Assembly (NCBI RefSeq): GCF_003425685.1
Contig: NZ_QJKM01000005.1
Span: forward strand, 248,001 to 312,000
Origin: Rhizobium terrae
GTDB taxonomy: Bacteria > Pseudomonadota > Alphaproteobacteria > Rhizobiales > Rhizobiaceae
Length of the DNA stretch: 64,000 nucleotides
Direction: 5' to 3'
This document shows, one piece after another, positions 45,022 through 52,830 of the stretch. The notes beneath the pieces were generated by a model. The model worked only from the letters and a program-made list of their open reading frames with translations. It made no database searches and was not told the origin of the DNA. Position 1 is the stretch's first letter; each line of letters begins with the position of its first letter. The position numbers were made by a program, and so were the translations under genes.

Positions 45022-45963
45022 ATGACTGCCAGACGCTATTTCCTGAAGTTCCTCGTCGGGGTCGCGATCTGTCTGGCAACCGTGCTGATCTACCGCAGCC
45101 TTGCACGTTATACGCTGGACGAGATCGAGGAGGCGGTCCGGTCGATCACCGGCGCCAAGCTCGCTTCCGCGTTTTCCTTCGTTATTCTCTCCTATCTCTG
45201 CCTCACCGGTTTCGACACGCTTGCCCTGCGCTATGTCGGTAAACCTCTCGCCTATCGGCAGGCGGCGCTTGCCTCCTTCACCGCGCTGTCGATCGGTCAC
45301 AATGTCGGGCTCGCGGCGCTGAGCAGCGGTGCGGTGCGTTACCGCTTCTACTCCCGCTGGGGGTTGACGGGAGAGGACATCGCCAAGGTGATCGTCTTCT
45401 GCGGCGCGACCGTCGGTCTCGGGCTCGCGACGCTTGCCGGTCTGGCGCTGCTTCTCCGTCCCGTCGATGCCGCCGATCTGCTTGGTCTCGGCGCCCCGGC
45501 ACGGATTGCGATCGGTCTTCTCTGCCTTGCAATCCCGGCTGCTTATCTGATGATCTGCATTTTCCTCCCTCGGCCCGTCGTTCTCCGCCGCTGGCGTTTC
45601 GAACCGCCCGTGCCGAGGCTTGCGCTCGGCCAGATCGTCGTCGGCACGCTGAATTTCGCCTGCGTCGCGGCTTCTATCCACCAGTTGCTGGCAAGCTTCA
45701 CCGATGCCGGCTATCTGGAGGTGGCGAGCGCCTATGTCACCGCCAACATGGCCGCGCTGATCAGCCATGTGCCGGGCGGACTCGGTGTTCTGGAAGCAAC
45801 GATGCTGAGCATCCTGCCATCCTCCGCGTCGATCGGGGCGCTGGTGGCGTTTCGGGCACTTTATTTCTTTGTTCCGTTGACGATCGGCATGCCGACCTTT
45901 CTCGTGAGCGAAGCCTATTATCGACATCGCGGCGGACGTTATTCAAAGCAAACGGTGATGTGA
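45022..45963 (+). CDS. YbhN-like polytopic membrane protein (UPF0104 family)
   Basis: An integral membrane protein of 313 residues, related to the flippase-like transmembrane part of lysylphosphatidylglycerol synthases (FLVGVAICLATVLIYRSLARY; SIGHNVGLAALSSGAVRYRFYS; SHVPGGLGVLEATML; YFFVPLTIGMPTFLVSEAYY). It has no aminoacyl-transfer domain, so it is not MprF. E. coli YbhN sits beside the cardiolipin synthase ClsB (YbhO), and these proteins are suspected of lipid movement. AGAGGAA precedes the ATG and the perfect P3 lies upstream. Its 3' end overlaps the convergent phospholipase-D gene by 21 bases. Confidence 0.87.
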   Translation: MTARRYFLKFLVGVAICLATVLIYRSLARYTLDEIEEAVRSITGAKLASAFSFVILSYLCLTGFDTLALRYVGKPLAYRQAALASFTALSIGHNVGLAALSSGAVRYRFYSRWGLTGEDIAKVIVFCGATVGLGLATLAGLALLLRPVDAADLLGLGAPARIAIGLLCLAIPAAYLMICIFLPRPVVLRRWRFEPPVPRLALGQIVVGTLNFACVAASIHQLLASFTDAGYLEVASAYVTANMAALISHVPGGLGVLEATMLSILPSSASIGALVAFRALYFFVPLTIGMPTFLVSEAYYRHRGGRYSKQTVM

Positions 45964-47445
45964 CAGACGGGAGAATAGCCGCCGAAAGCCGCCCTTTATT
46001 TCCGGGATCGGCCAGAAAGGCTGTTTCGGATCGATGATGCCGGTACCGACGAGCGATTCCGTCTCTCCCTTTTCCGTATCCACGTCGAAGGCCCGCAGGC
46101 CGCGCGGCTTTATGTTCAGGCGGTCGACGGCTGCTACCATCGATCCGGTTTCCGCGATGATCCGCGCCACTTCGGACGGCTCGGCATCCAGGTGTTCGGC
46201 CAGAAGATCGTTGCGCAGCGCCGCAATCGCTCGTCGACCGGCCGGGTCGTTGGTTTCGGCGGCAAGGTCGGCTTCCGTGTCCAGCCCTTCCGAACGGTTG
46301 TTGAGGTTGGACGACCCGACGCGCACGAAACGGTCGTCGGCGATGATCAGCTTGGAATGGACGATGATCTCCTGCTCGCCGCCCTTTCCGTCGGGCACGG
46401 CGGCGTAGAAGACGCGCAGGCGACCGTGGCGGTCGGCCCGTTTCAGGCGGCGGATCAACCGGTTGCGATTGTGCCCCATCATCAGCTTTTCCAGGAAGCC
46501 GTGAGACTCGCGAGTGACGATCACGACGATCTCCGGCCCGTCGGACTGCCTCAACCGCTTGGCGAGCGTGCGCGCCACACCAAAGGAGGCCAGATACTGG
46601 GTCTCGATATAGAGATGATGTTTGGCGGCCCTCAGCGCATCATGGGTAAGGCGAATGGCTTCGCGATGGCCGCGGTGGCCTTTCCATTTCCAAGCTTCGG
46701 TCAGCGCAAGGCCGGTATTGCAGTGGATCAGCGCCGGTTCGAGATCATCCGGCCACAGTCCTTCGCCGGGCGGGCCAACGGGTTTCACAACCTCCCTGGT
46801 CGCCCTCTGCCAGCGCCGGCGGGCGACATCGCCGATCAGCCTGGCGCTCTCGCCGGCGACGACCGTCTGCATGTCGTGAACGGGTCCGTAAGGCGTGCCG
46901 TCCGGCGAGCGACGCAACGGATTGGCGGCCGCATGGGTCCGGTCGTCCCAGCGGCGCGCGGTCAGATCTATGCCGCCGAGAAATGCGGTACGGTCGTCGA
47001 TCGCGACGATCTTCTGGTGGTGGCTGGCGCGCAGGGGATGGCCGAAATCGAATTCGAGGCGGATGCGAGGATGGTCGCTCCACTCCATCTTACCGAACAT
47101 CTTCAGGCTCTTGCCCGAATAAACCGGCCCCATGCCCCAGACAAGGATGCGGATTTCGAGTGCCGGTTTTTCGTCCGCCAGTCGGCGCAGCAATGCGCCC
47201 AGGGTCTCATCGCCCGCGTCGCGAGGTCGCAGACGGATTTCGGGGTTGAAATCCCAGCCGATGATGAAGATCGAACGCTCCGCCTGCCGCAGGACCTGGT
47301 CCAGGCGGCGAAAATAATCTTCCGCGTCGATCAGGAAGGCTAGCTTTTCAGCTTTAGCGCTGCGCCAGGCATTGCGGCCGGGTCGAATGATCGGATCGAA
47401 TTGAACTTCCTGCCCGTAAGGGATCGGCTGCGTCGTCGCGTCCAC
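45943..47445 (-). CDS. Phospholipase-D-family enzyme (ClsB/YbhO-like)
   Basis: A 500-residue enzyme with two HKD motifs: HHQKIVAIDDRTAFLGGIDL near residue 145 and VHSKLIIADDRFVRVGSSNL near 360. Such pairs form one active site in cardiolipin synthases and phospholipases D. The N-terminus (IIRPGRNAWRSAKAEKLAFL) is the usual entry for this group. I place the start at GTG 47445, after ACGAGG. A frame-open ATG at 47523 gives 26 more residues, but a perfect EcfG promoter lies inside that extension. It completes the ybhNOP-like set. Confidence 0.87.
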   Translation of the reverse strand: MDATTQPIPYGQEVQFDPIIRPGRNAWRSAKAEKLAFLIDAEDYFRRLDQVLRQAERSIFIIGWDFNPEIRLRPRDAGDETLGALLRRLADEKPALEIRILVWGMGPVYSGKSLKMFGKMEWSDHPRIRLEFDFGHPLRASHHQKIVAIDDRTAFLGGIDLTARRWDDRTHAAANPLRRSPDGTPYGPVHDMQTVVAGESARLIGDVARRRWQRATREVVKPVGPPGEGLWPDDLEPALIHCNTGLALTEAWKWKGHRGHREAIRLTHDALRAAKHHLYIETQYLASFGVARTLAKRLRQSDGPEIVVIVTRESHGFLEKLMMGHNRNRLIRRLKRADRHGRLRVFYAAVPDGKGGEQEIIVHSKLIIADDRFVRVGSSNLNNRSEGLDTEADLAAETNDPAGRRAIAALRNDLLAEHLDAEPSEVARIIAETGSMVAAVDRLNIKPRGLRAFDVDTEKGETESLVGTGIIDPKQPFWPIPEIKGGFRRLFSRLSHHRLL

Positions 47446-47475
47446 CTGCGCCACCTCGTCATGCGATGATAGGGG

Positions 47476-47501
47476 AACGCAGGAATTTTGCAATTTGTTC
47501 C
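47476..47501 (-). promoter_or_regulatory. EcfG/RpoE2-type promoter P4
   Basis: On the minus strand GGAAC (47501-47497), 17 bases, then CGTT (47479-47476): a perfect consensus match. It lies inside the longest possible reading frame of the phospholipase-D gene and about 30 bases before its internal GTG start. Confidence 0.72.
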
Positions 47502-47541
47502 CACCCGTGAGGCTGCGGAACATCGAGCCGCTCCGGCCGGC

Positions 47542-47751
47542 CTATTGGACGATCGTCTGCGGCTTCGGTGCTGTGAAATCGCTCGTGCCGTCACCGAACA
47601 GCCCGACGATGAGGATCAGTCCCAGCAAGATCATCGCCGCGGCGACCAGCAGTTTCCCGAGGCCCGCCTTGGCTGGCTGATCGCGCTTCGTGTCCTGCAA
47701 GTTCCTCTCATGGGAATGCGTGCGGGAATGCGTGCGGCTGTGAATGTTCAT
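47542..47751 (-). CDS. Small single-span membrane protein
   Basis: 69 residues: a basic, His-rich N-terminus (NIHSRTHSRTHSHERN), a membrane span near residues 33-53 (LLVAAAMILLGLILIVGLFG) and a short polar tail. GGGAAG precedes the ATG by eight bases. It lies between the phospholipase-D gene and a proline-rich small gene in the same direction. I do not recognise a family; a role at the envelope under stress is inferred only from its neighbours. Confidence 0.65.
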   Translation of the reverse strand: MNIHSRTHSRTHSHERNLQDTKRDQPAKAGLGKLLVAAAMILLGLILIVGLFGDGTSDFTAPKPQTIVQ

Positions 47752-47787
47752 GGCAAACTTCCCGGTTCTGGTGAGGATCGCTATCTC

Positions 47788-47982
47788 TCACGCGGCCTCT
47801 CGGTGGAGAGCCAAGCTGGCGGGCGGCATATAAGCCGGCGGGTTGGGGTTTTCGTCGGGATTGGGCAGCGGTGTTTCGTCCGGCAGTCTGTCGGGTTCCG
47901 GTTCGTTGATCGGCGGTTCCGGCGTCCAGATGGGCGCCGGCATCGGCGGCTGTTCGCTCGGTTCGCGAGGATTGGGCATCAT
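47788..47982 (-). CDS. Small proline-rich protein
   Basis: 64 residues, about a third proline (PPMPAPIWTPEPPINEPEPD), acidic, without membrane span and probably disordered. GGGAG lies seven bases before the first of two adjacent ATGs. Similar short Pro-rich proteins are common in rhizobia but uncharacterised. Promoter P5 lies about 30 bases upstream. Confidence 0.62.
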   Translation of the reverse strand: MMPNPREPSEQPPMPAPIWTPEPPINEPEPDRLPDETPLPNPDENPNPPAYMPPASLALHREAA

Positions 47983-48009
47983 GGATCTGCTCCCTGTTAC
48001 TCTACCCAC

Positions 48010-48034
48010 AACAACCCGATATGGCGATTGTTCC
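48010..48034 (-). promoter_or_regulatory. EcfG/RpoE2-type promoter P5
   Basis: On the minus strand GGAAC (48034-48030), 16 bases, TGTT (48013-48010) fits GGAAC-N18-TT. The proline-rich small gene starts 28 bases beyond it. Confidence 0.55.
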
Positions 48035-48049
48035 TCGCAAATTGCCGTC

Positions 48050-48256
48050 TCAACGGTTCGTGGAACCGGTACTCGTCGGATCCGTCCCCGGGGTGGGGGC
48101 CGGCGACGGTGTCCGCGCCGTGTCGGTCGCTGCGGGGTTGTTCGGAGCCTGCGCCGTGTCGGCCGAAGGGCCGGCGACGTAATATCCGATCGCGAGCAGA
48201 AGGAACAACAGGATGATCCCTCCGAGAATCGAATTCGCCTTGGTCGTCCGCGTCAT
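48050..48256 (-). CDS. Small membrane-anchored protein with Pro/Thr tail
   Basis: 68 residues: a short basic N-terminus (MTRTTKANS), one membrane span near residues 10-30 (ILGGIILLFLLLAIGYYVAG) and a low-complexity Pro/Thr/Ala tail. GGAAGG precedes the ATG by seven bases. It is divergent from the DUF892 gene. No family is recognised; the same plan is seen in other rhizobial stress-island proteins. Confidence 0.65.
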   Translation of the reverse strand: MTRTTKANSILGGIILLFLLLAIGYYVAGPSADTAQAPNNPAATDTARTPSPAPTPGTDPTSTGSTNR

Positions 48257-48338
48257 GGTCTTGCCTTCCATGGCTGGTGAATTTGCAAGGATGACAATTC
48301 GCAGAAGGCTGTAAAAGTTCCGCCCGGATGGGTGAAGA

Positions 48339-48363
48339 GGAACTTCCGATGCCTTCGGGGGTT
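48339..48363 (+). promoter_or_regulatory. EcfG/RpoE2-type promoter P6
   Basis: GGAAC (48339-48343), 16 bases, then GGTT (48360-48363) fits GGAAC-N18-TT. The DUF892 ferritin-like gene starts 62 bases downstream. Confidence 0.62.
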
Positions 48364-48424
48364 GAAATCCTGCATCGCGCCATCTGCTGCCGGAGAGACA
48401 CATCGAATTTGCGAGGAGATGCGA

Positions 48425-48937
48425 ATGACACATGCCCGAGATAATTTCCTGGCCTGGCTTCGCGCGGCGCATGCCATGGAAGAGCAGGCGGTCACCATGC
48501 TAACCGATCAGGCACGGCGGATCGAGAGCTACCCGGATCTCAAGGCCAGGATCATCCAGCACCTTTCCGAAACCGAGGCGCATGCCCGGGCTCTGAAGGA
48601 TCTCCTCGATCAATTTGCCGGCAAAGGCGGCGTCCTCGCCCTCAAGGACATTGCCGCCAAGCTCACGGCGAAGGCCCAAGGGGTCAGCGGCATGCTGACC
48701 AGCGACGAGGTCGTGAAGGGAGCGATGGCGGGCTACGCTTTCGAGCATCTCGAAATCGCCAGTTATCGCGTCCTGATCGCCGCAGCCGATGAGCTCGATG
48801 AGGAGGAAGCAAAGGTCGTTTTCGAACGCATTCTGGCGGAGGAAATCGCCATGGCGGGTTGGCTCGAGGCCAATCTGGACACGATCACCCGAATCTTCCT
48901 GATGCGGGACGAGCGGGATCTTATGGCAAAACGATAA
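48425..48937 (+). CDS. DUF892 (YciE/YciF-like) ferritin-fold protein
   Basis: A four-helix protein of 170 residues. Acidic and His positions follow the ferritin-like pattern (HAMEEQAVTML; SETEAHARALKDLL; FEHLEIASYRVL; ILAEEIAMAGWLE), so it may bind a di-iron centre. The DUF892/YciF family is associated with stress responses in many bacteria. GAGGAG precedes the ATG, and promoter P6 lies upstream. It converges on another small gene with a strong hairpin between. Confidence 0.88.
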   Translation: MTHARDNFLAWLRAAHAMEEQAVTMLTDQARRIESYPDLKARIIQHLSETEAHARALKDLLDQFAGKGGVLALKDIAAKLTAKAQGVSGMLTSDEVVKGAMAGYAFEHLEIASYRVLIAAADELDEEEAKVVFERILAEEIAMAGWLEANLDTITRIFLMRDERDLMAKR

Positions 48938-48948
48938 GCGGGAAATGG

Positions 48949-48973
48949 GCCAGCCGCCTCCGAGGCGGCTGGC
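48949..48973. terminator. Strong hairpin between convergent genes
   Basis: A perfect 11-base stem (48949-48959 / 48963-48973) with loop CCG lies between the DUF892 gene and the small minus-strand gene. T runs are weak on both sides, so it may slow rather than fully stop RNA polymerase. Confidence 0.6.
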
Positions 48974-48979
48974 ATGAAA

Positions 48980-49195
48980 TCAGCTTTTGGGCGCCACCGA
49001 GGCGCTGAGTTGGAAGTGGAGGTTCTTTTCGTCCCGCACTCCCTGCTGATAGAGGGCGATGATCCGGGCAGCCAGGTCGTTTGCTCCATGGCTGCCGCCC
49101 GCGAGCCCATGCTCAGCACAGAAATCATCGAAAAAGCGCTGCAAGAATGCCAGCTCGCTCGGTTCGAAGGTATTCGTCAGGACTGCCGCATTCAT
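48980..49195 (-). CDS. Small conserved-looking protein, unknown function
   Basis: 71 residues, mostly helical: EPSELAFLQRFFDDFCAEHG, then DLAARIIALYQQGVRDEKNL. AAAGGAGG, an ideal ribosome site, precedes the ATG. It reads like a compact helical domain rather than a disordered one. No catalytic motif or membrane span is visible and I do not recognise the family. Location in the stress island is the only functional hint. Confidence 0.72.
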   Translation of the reverse strand: MNAAVLTNTFEPSELAFLQRFFDDFCAEHGLAGGSHGANDLAARIIALYQQGVRDEKNLHFQLSASVAPKS

Positions 49196-49378
49196 AGTCT
49201 CGGCCTCCTTTGGGGCGGAAGCGCTTCACGTCTTCCGGTCGCCGACTGTGCCTTTTCGATTGCCGACGATCAACCAAGACTACTCTTTATCCTTCCTTTT
49301 GCAAGGGAGGAACCGGGTACCGCCGTCGCAGAGACCGCTTTGTGTCCTTCTCTCACTCAGCCGTGAAGGGGGGCGTGT

Positions 49379-49594
49379 TCAGTCGTTCAGTCGGTTCGAT
49401 TCGTGATCGTGAAACTGCTCCGTCTGAATCGCCTTGCCATCCAATCCCCGCTCCCGCGAATGCTGGGCCTTGTCACGGTTGGAAAGAACCATATTGTCCG
49501 GAAGAATGTCCTTGTCGATATCGGTCATGGCGCCGTTGCCGCTGCCTTTCCCGGAGGTTGCCGAACCCATGTGTTTCGAATTCGCATTGGCCAT
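49379..49594 (-). CDS. Small hydrophilic protein, unknown function
   Basis: 71 residues, polar and Gly/Asn/Asp-rich (NANSKHMGSATSGKGSGNGA, then DILPDNMVLSNRDKAQHSRE). AAGGAG lies nine bases before the ATG. It is disorder-like and similar in character to the two hydrophilic proteins at 42887 and 43114. No family is recognised. It is the last small gene of the stress island before the polysaccharide cluster. Confidence 0.68.
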   Translation of the reverse strand: MANANSKHMGSATSGKGSGNGAMTDIDKDILPDNMVLSNRDKAQHSRERGLDGKAIQTEQFHDHESNRLND

Positions 49595-49664
49595 GAGATC
49601 TGCTCCTTGTCTTTCTTCCATCGGGAAAGAAACCCGCGAAACAGGTTTTTGATCCGAGGCCGGA

Positions 49665-51836
49665 TCAATCTGTTTCGACAAGGAAGAAGGTCGTCGGCCC
49701 GGCGGGGGTGTCATTGGAGAGATCGAAGCGCAGCGGCCCGTTGGCGCTCTGCAACGGCGCGTGCACCACGCCGTCCAGTCCGACCGGCGAAAGCCGCCAG
49801 CGGCCGCTGCGGTTCTTGAATTCCACCGAAAGCCTGCCCTTTCGCAGCAGTACCGGCAGGGAGCCGAAATCCTCGATCACCTTCTCCTCACTATCGCGAA
49901 AGCGCATATTGGTGTTGCGGGCATCGGTCGCGAAGATCAGCAGCATCCGCTTCGCTGCTTCAAGCGTCGAAGCCCCGTCGAGGACTGAAACCGCGAAAAG
50001 AGCGCTCCGATCTCCGCGCGCTATCCGGACCGTCCCGAGATCGATCGGATCTTCGAGTGAAGCGAAGGCCGCGGCCTCGGTATGCGCCGTCGACAGCGTC
50101 AGGCGAAGCTTTTGCCGATCCAGCAGCAATTCGCCCGTATCGCTCTCGAAAATGCCTTTTCCGGGGTCGGTGCGGTTGTTCCTCGGCAGGGAGCCGGCTT
50201 CCTTCAGTGCGGCGAGGAGTTTGACCGCATCCACCTCGCCGCGCGGCTGATTGGCGGCCAGCGGCCGACGCAGTCCGTCCGACCTTTCGAGGCCGATACG
50301 GGAAACCAGCGACAGTTCGGTCAAGGCATCCGGCTCGGCGGCCTGCACGTCCTCCGTCAGGTCCTCCTCGCCGCGCACCAGCAAGGGAATGGTGTTGGGC
50401 GACGAGGCGACGTCGCCGCGCCGGTAGAGGAGGGCCGCAAGCGTCTCCCCGGCGCGGGCGACGGGATCGAGCGCGATCGCATAGGGCAGCATGGCGCGTT
50501 TGTGGGGGTAGGGCTCGCCATATTGCAGCGCGATCGGGCCATGGCCGTGGCGGCAAAGCATGTCCCAGCCCTGCAGTGCCGCATAGGCCGGCATCATCAG
50601 CCCTGCCTCATAGCGGTAGCGGCTCCAGAAGAGATGGTCGTATTCGCTGAGCACAAACGGCTTGCCGAGCCAGCGCGCCGCCGCCGCGTAACGCATATAG
50701 GCGCCGGCATCGCCGATCGAGCTCTTGTTTTCGATCTTCGAGCCCGGATCGTAGCCGCTCACCCAGTCCTGGTAGGTGTTCATGGTGACGGCCTGAAGGC
50801 CGGCACGGCTGAGGCTGGTCTGTATCGTCGCCCAGTTGTTGTAGGTGCTGACGATGCCGCGATAGCCGAGATCGCGGATGGCCCTGGTCAGCTTTTCGGC
50901 CGACTTGCGTTCGGTCTCGACAAAAAACGCCTGCAGATCGCGATGGCGCGGGCCGTCGTCGTATCGGTTGGCGGGCGGATATACGGAAGCGTTTTCCAGC
51001 CGCTCATTGGCCTTCAGGTCCGGCCAGGCGGCACGCAATTTCTGCGTCGAGCCGTATTTCGCCCTGAGCCATGCGTTGAACGGCCGGCGCAGCATGTCGC
51101 TGTAGTTCGGCTTGCCCGGCTTCTCGTTGAGGACGCTGTCGAACTCGATGCCGTTCTCGTTGGCGAGAATGACGACTGCGAGCGCCTCGTCGCGGATCGG
51201 CGCGACGCCGGTATAGGGATTGACCTTGGTGAGGATCTCCTGCTGCAGCCGCTTCCAGTGCGCAAACGCACGGTCGTCGAAATAGAGCGCAAGTTTTCCG
51301 CCTTCCGACGGGTCCCAGCGATCGTCGTATCCGCCATACCCGCCCCGCCAGGAGGTCAGGCCGTCGACCATCCAGGAAATGCCGTTCTTCTTCAGCGCGG
51401 CCATCAGATATCGGATGCGGTCGAGCACGTCGGGATCGAAGTCAAAATCCCGGTTGCGCCCGTTCATCAGGCTTGCATCGAGGAAGTAGAAGCGGGCGAT
51501 GTTGTAGCCGCGCATGGCGAGCTGTTCGGCATAGATGTCGGCCTCCGCATGATCCGGGAAACCGCCGGACGCCGGGCTCCATCCGAGCGACGCGCAGAAA
51601 AGGCGGGCAGGCTTGTCGGGAGTGCTCGCCCTTGCCAGATGCCCGTTCGCCCCCACGACGATCCGGTTGCCCTGACCGGTGAGGTCGTTCGGCAGGAAGC
51701 CCGAAAAATCGAGGGGGCTACCCGGCGCAATGATGAGCGCGGTTTCGCGGAGGGGTAGCCAGTCAGCCGGCCAGGCTTCGGGCGTCGAGACTGCGAGCGC
51801 CAGGGCCGCTGCCAGTATTCGGACCAGTCGTCTCAT
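49665..51836 (-). CDS. Secreted clan-A glycoside hydrolase-like protein
   Basis: A periplasmic or secreted protein of 723 residues with a Sec signal (MRRLVRILAAALALAVS..., cleavage near AWPA). The TIM-barrel glycosidase pattern is visible: VVILANENGIEFD (acid/base Glu after Asn, as in clan GH-A) near residue 215 and KPFVLSEYDHLFWSRY (candidate nucleophile Glu) near 385. The last 200 residues form a beta-rich accessory part. It overlaps the glycosyltransferase gene by 74 bases at its start and is last in the polysaccharide cluster, so it probably trims or releases the polymer. The exact family is not recognised. Confidence 0.75.
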   Translation of the reverse strand: MRRLVRILAAALALAVSTPEAWPADWLPLRETALIIAPGSPLDFSGFLPNDLTGQGNRIVVGANGHLARASTPDKPARLFCASLGWSPASGGFPDHAEADIYAEQLAMRGYNIARFYFLDASLMNGRNRDFDFDPDVLDRIRYLMAALKKNGISWMVDGLTSWRGGYGGYDDRWDPSEGGKLALYFDDRAFAHWKRLQQEILTKVNPYTGVAPIRDEALAVVILANENGIEFDSVLNEKPGKPNYSDMLRRPFNAWLRAKYGSTQKLRAAWPDLKANERLENASVYPPANRYDDGPRHRDLQAFFVETERKSAEKLTRAIRDLGYRGIVSTYNNWATIQTSLSRAGLQAVTMNTYQDWVSGYDPGSKIENKSSIGDAGAYMRYAAAARWLGKPFVLSEYDHLFWSRYRYEAGLMMPAYAALQGWDMLCRHGHGPIALQYGEPYPHKRAMLPYAIALDPVARAGETLAALLYRRGDVASSPNTIPLLVRGEEDLTEDVQAAEPDALTELSLVSRIGLERSDGLRRPLAANQPRGEVDAVKLLAALKEAGSLPRNNRTDPGKGIFESDTGELLLDRQKLRLTLSTAHTEAAAFASLEDPIDLGTVRIARGDRSALFAVSVLDGASTLEAAKRMLLIFATDARNTNMRFRDSEEKVIEDFGSLPVLLRKGRLSVEFKNRSGRWRLSPVGLDGVVHAPLQSANGPLRFDLSNDTPAGPTTFFLVETD

Positions 51837-52830
51837 CCGTATCTCCGAATTGCCAGCTCTCGACCCATTCGCGCGGATCACGCCGGGACGCAAAAAAGCC
51901 GACGGGCACGGCCGCGGCGTGGAACAGCCAGGCCACGACCGTATAAAGCCCCATCTTCAGGCCGCCCTTGCGCCAGGACATCAGCGCGACGATTGCGGCA
52001 AAGATGCCGGCGACGAACGCGAGGGCGGCGGGCTTGTCGGGTATGACGATCAGCAGCGCCAGCGAGAAAGCGATCCAGGCAAGCACGAGAGCCCAGAGCT
52101 TGAGCTCGGGCAATTCCCGCAACATCTGCCGGAAATAGGGTTTGCCGGTCGAGGCGCGCAGCACCTCGCCGATGCCGAACAGATACTTGGTCTGCCAGCG
52201 GCGGACAAGCAGGCGATAGGAATTGACGCTGTGGCCGTAATGCCGGACGAAGCGCCGATCGAGCCGGTGGAGGTCCCAGCCGGCGTGGCGCAACCGGATC
52301 CCAAGGTCGAATTCCTCGTAGCCGTGCAGGTTCCTGTCCGTCAGGTAACCGACGCTTTCGATTGCTGCCCGGCGATAAAGCCCGCCACCGTTCATCCGGT
52401 CTATGGCGCCGATTCGGTTTTCCGGCGCGTTGCGCTGGACGCGGCGGGCATATTCGAGATTGTCGAGCATCATCTCTTCGACATGGCCCGTCACGCCGCC
52501 GGTCTTCGGATGCCGGTCGAGAAAGGCCAGCGCTTCGGGCAGGAATTCCGGATCGAGATCCATGTCCCCGTCGAGCAGGCAAACGAAGTCGTAGCGCGCA
52601 TACTGAAAGCCGAGCTGGGGGCCGATGCCGCAGCTCGGTCGTGCCGGACTTTCGATCTGCACGATCCGCACCGGGTAGCGGGATGCGATTTCGATCGTCG
52701 CATCCCTGGAGCCGCTGTCGGCGACGATCACCTCACCGCGTCCACCGGGCAGGCCGGCAAGCGCGAATTCGATCGTCCGGGCGATCCTTTTCGCCTCGTT
52801 CAGCGTCTTGATGATGATCGATACGCTCAC
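51763..52830 (-). CDS. Glycosyltransferase family 2, membrane-anchored
   Basis: 355 residues. The GT-A fold starts SVSIIIKTLNEAKRIARTIE; the metal-binding DXD is in CLLDGDMDLDPEFL near residue 90, and the acceptor-side acidic motif is GYEEFDLGIRLRHAGW. Three membrane helices near 240-320 anchor it in the inner membrane. It would add a sugar to the lipid-linked repeat unit. It overlaps its neighbours by four bases upstream and 74 downstream. Confidence 0.88.
   Translation of the reverse strand: MSVSIIIKTLNEAKRIARTIEFALAGLPGGRGEVIVADSGSRDATIEIASRYPVRIVQIESPARPSCGIGPQLGFQYARYDFVCLLDGDMDLDPEFLPEALAFLDRHPKTGGVTGHVEEMMLDNLEYARRVQRNAPENRIGAIDRMNGGGLYRRAAIESVGYLTDRNLHGYEEFDLGIRLRHAGWDLHRLDRRFVRHYGHSVNSYRLLVRRWQTKYLFGIGEVLRASTGKPYFRQMLRELPELKLWALVLAWIAFSLALLIVIPDKPAALAFVAGIFAAIVALMSWRKGGLKMGLYTVVAWLFHAAAVPVGFFASRRDPREWVESWQFGDTDETTGPNTGSGPGARSLDARSLAG

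Noticed and set aside
48257..48321. EcfG-like GGAAC on the minus strand (48321-48317) before the small gene at 48050
   Set aside because: At the allowed spacings the -10 lacks TT at the consensus position (GAATT instead of CGTT).
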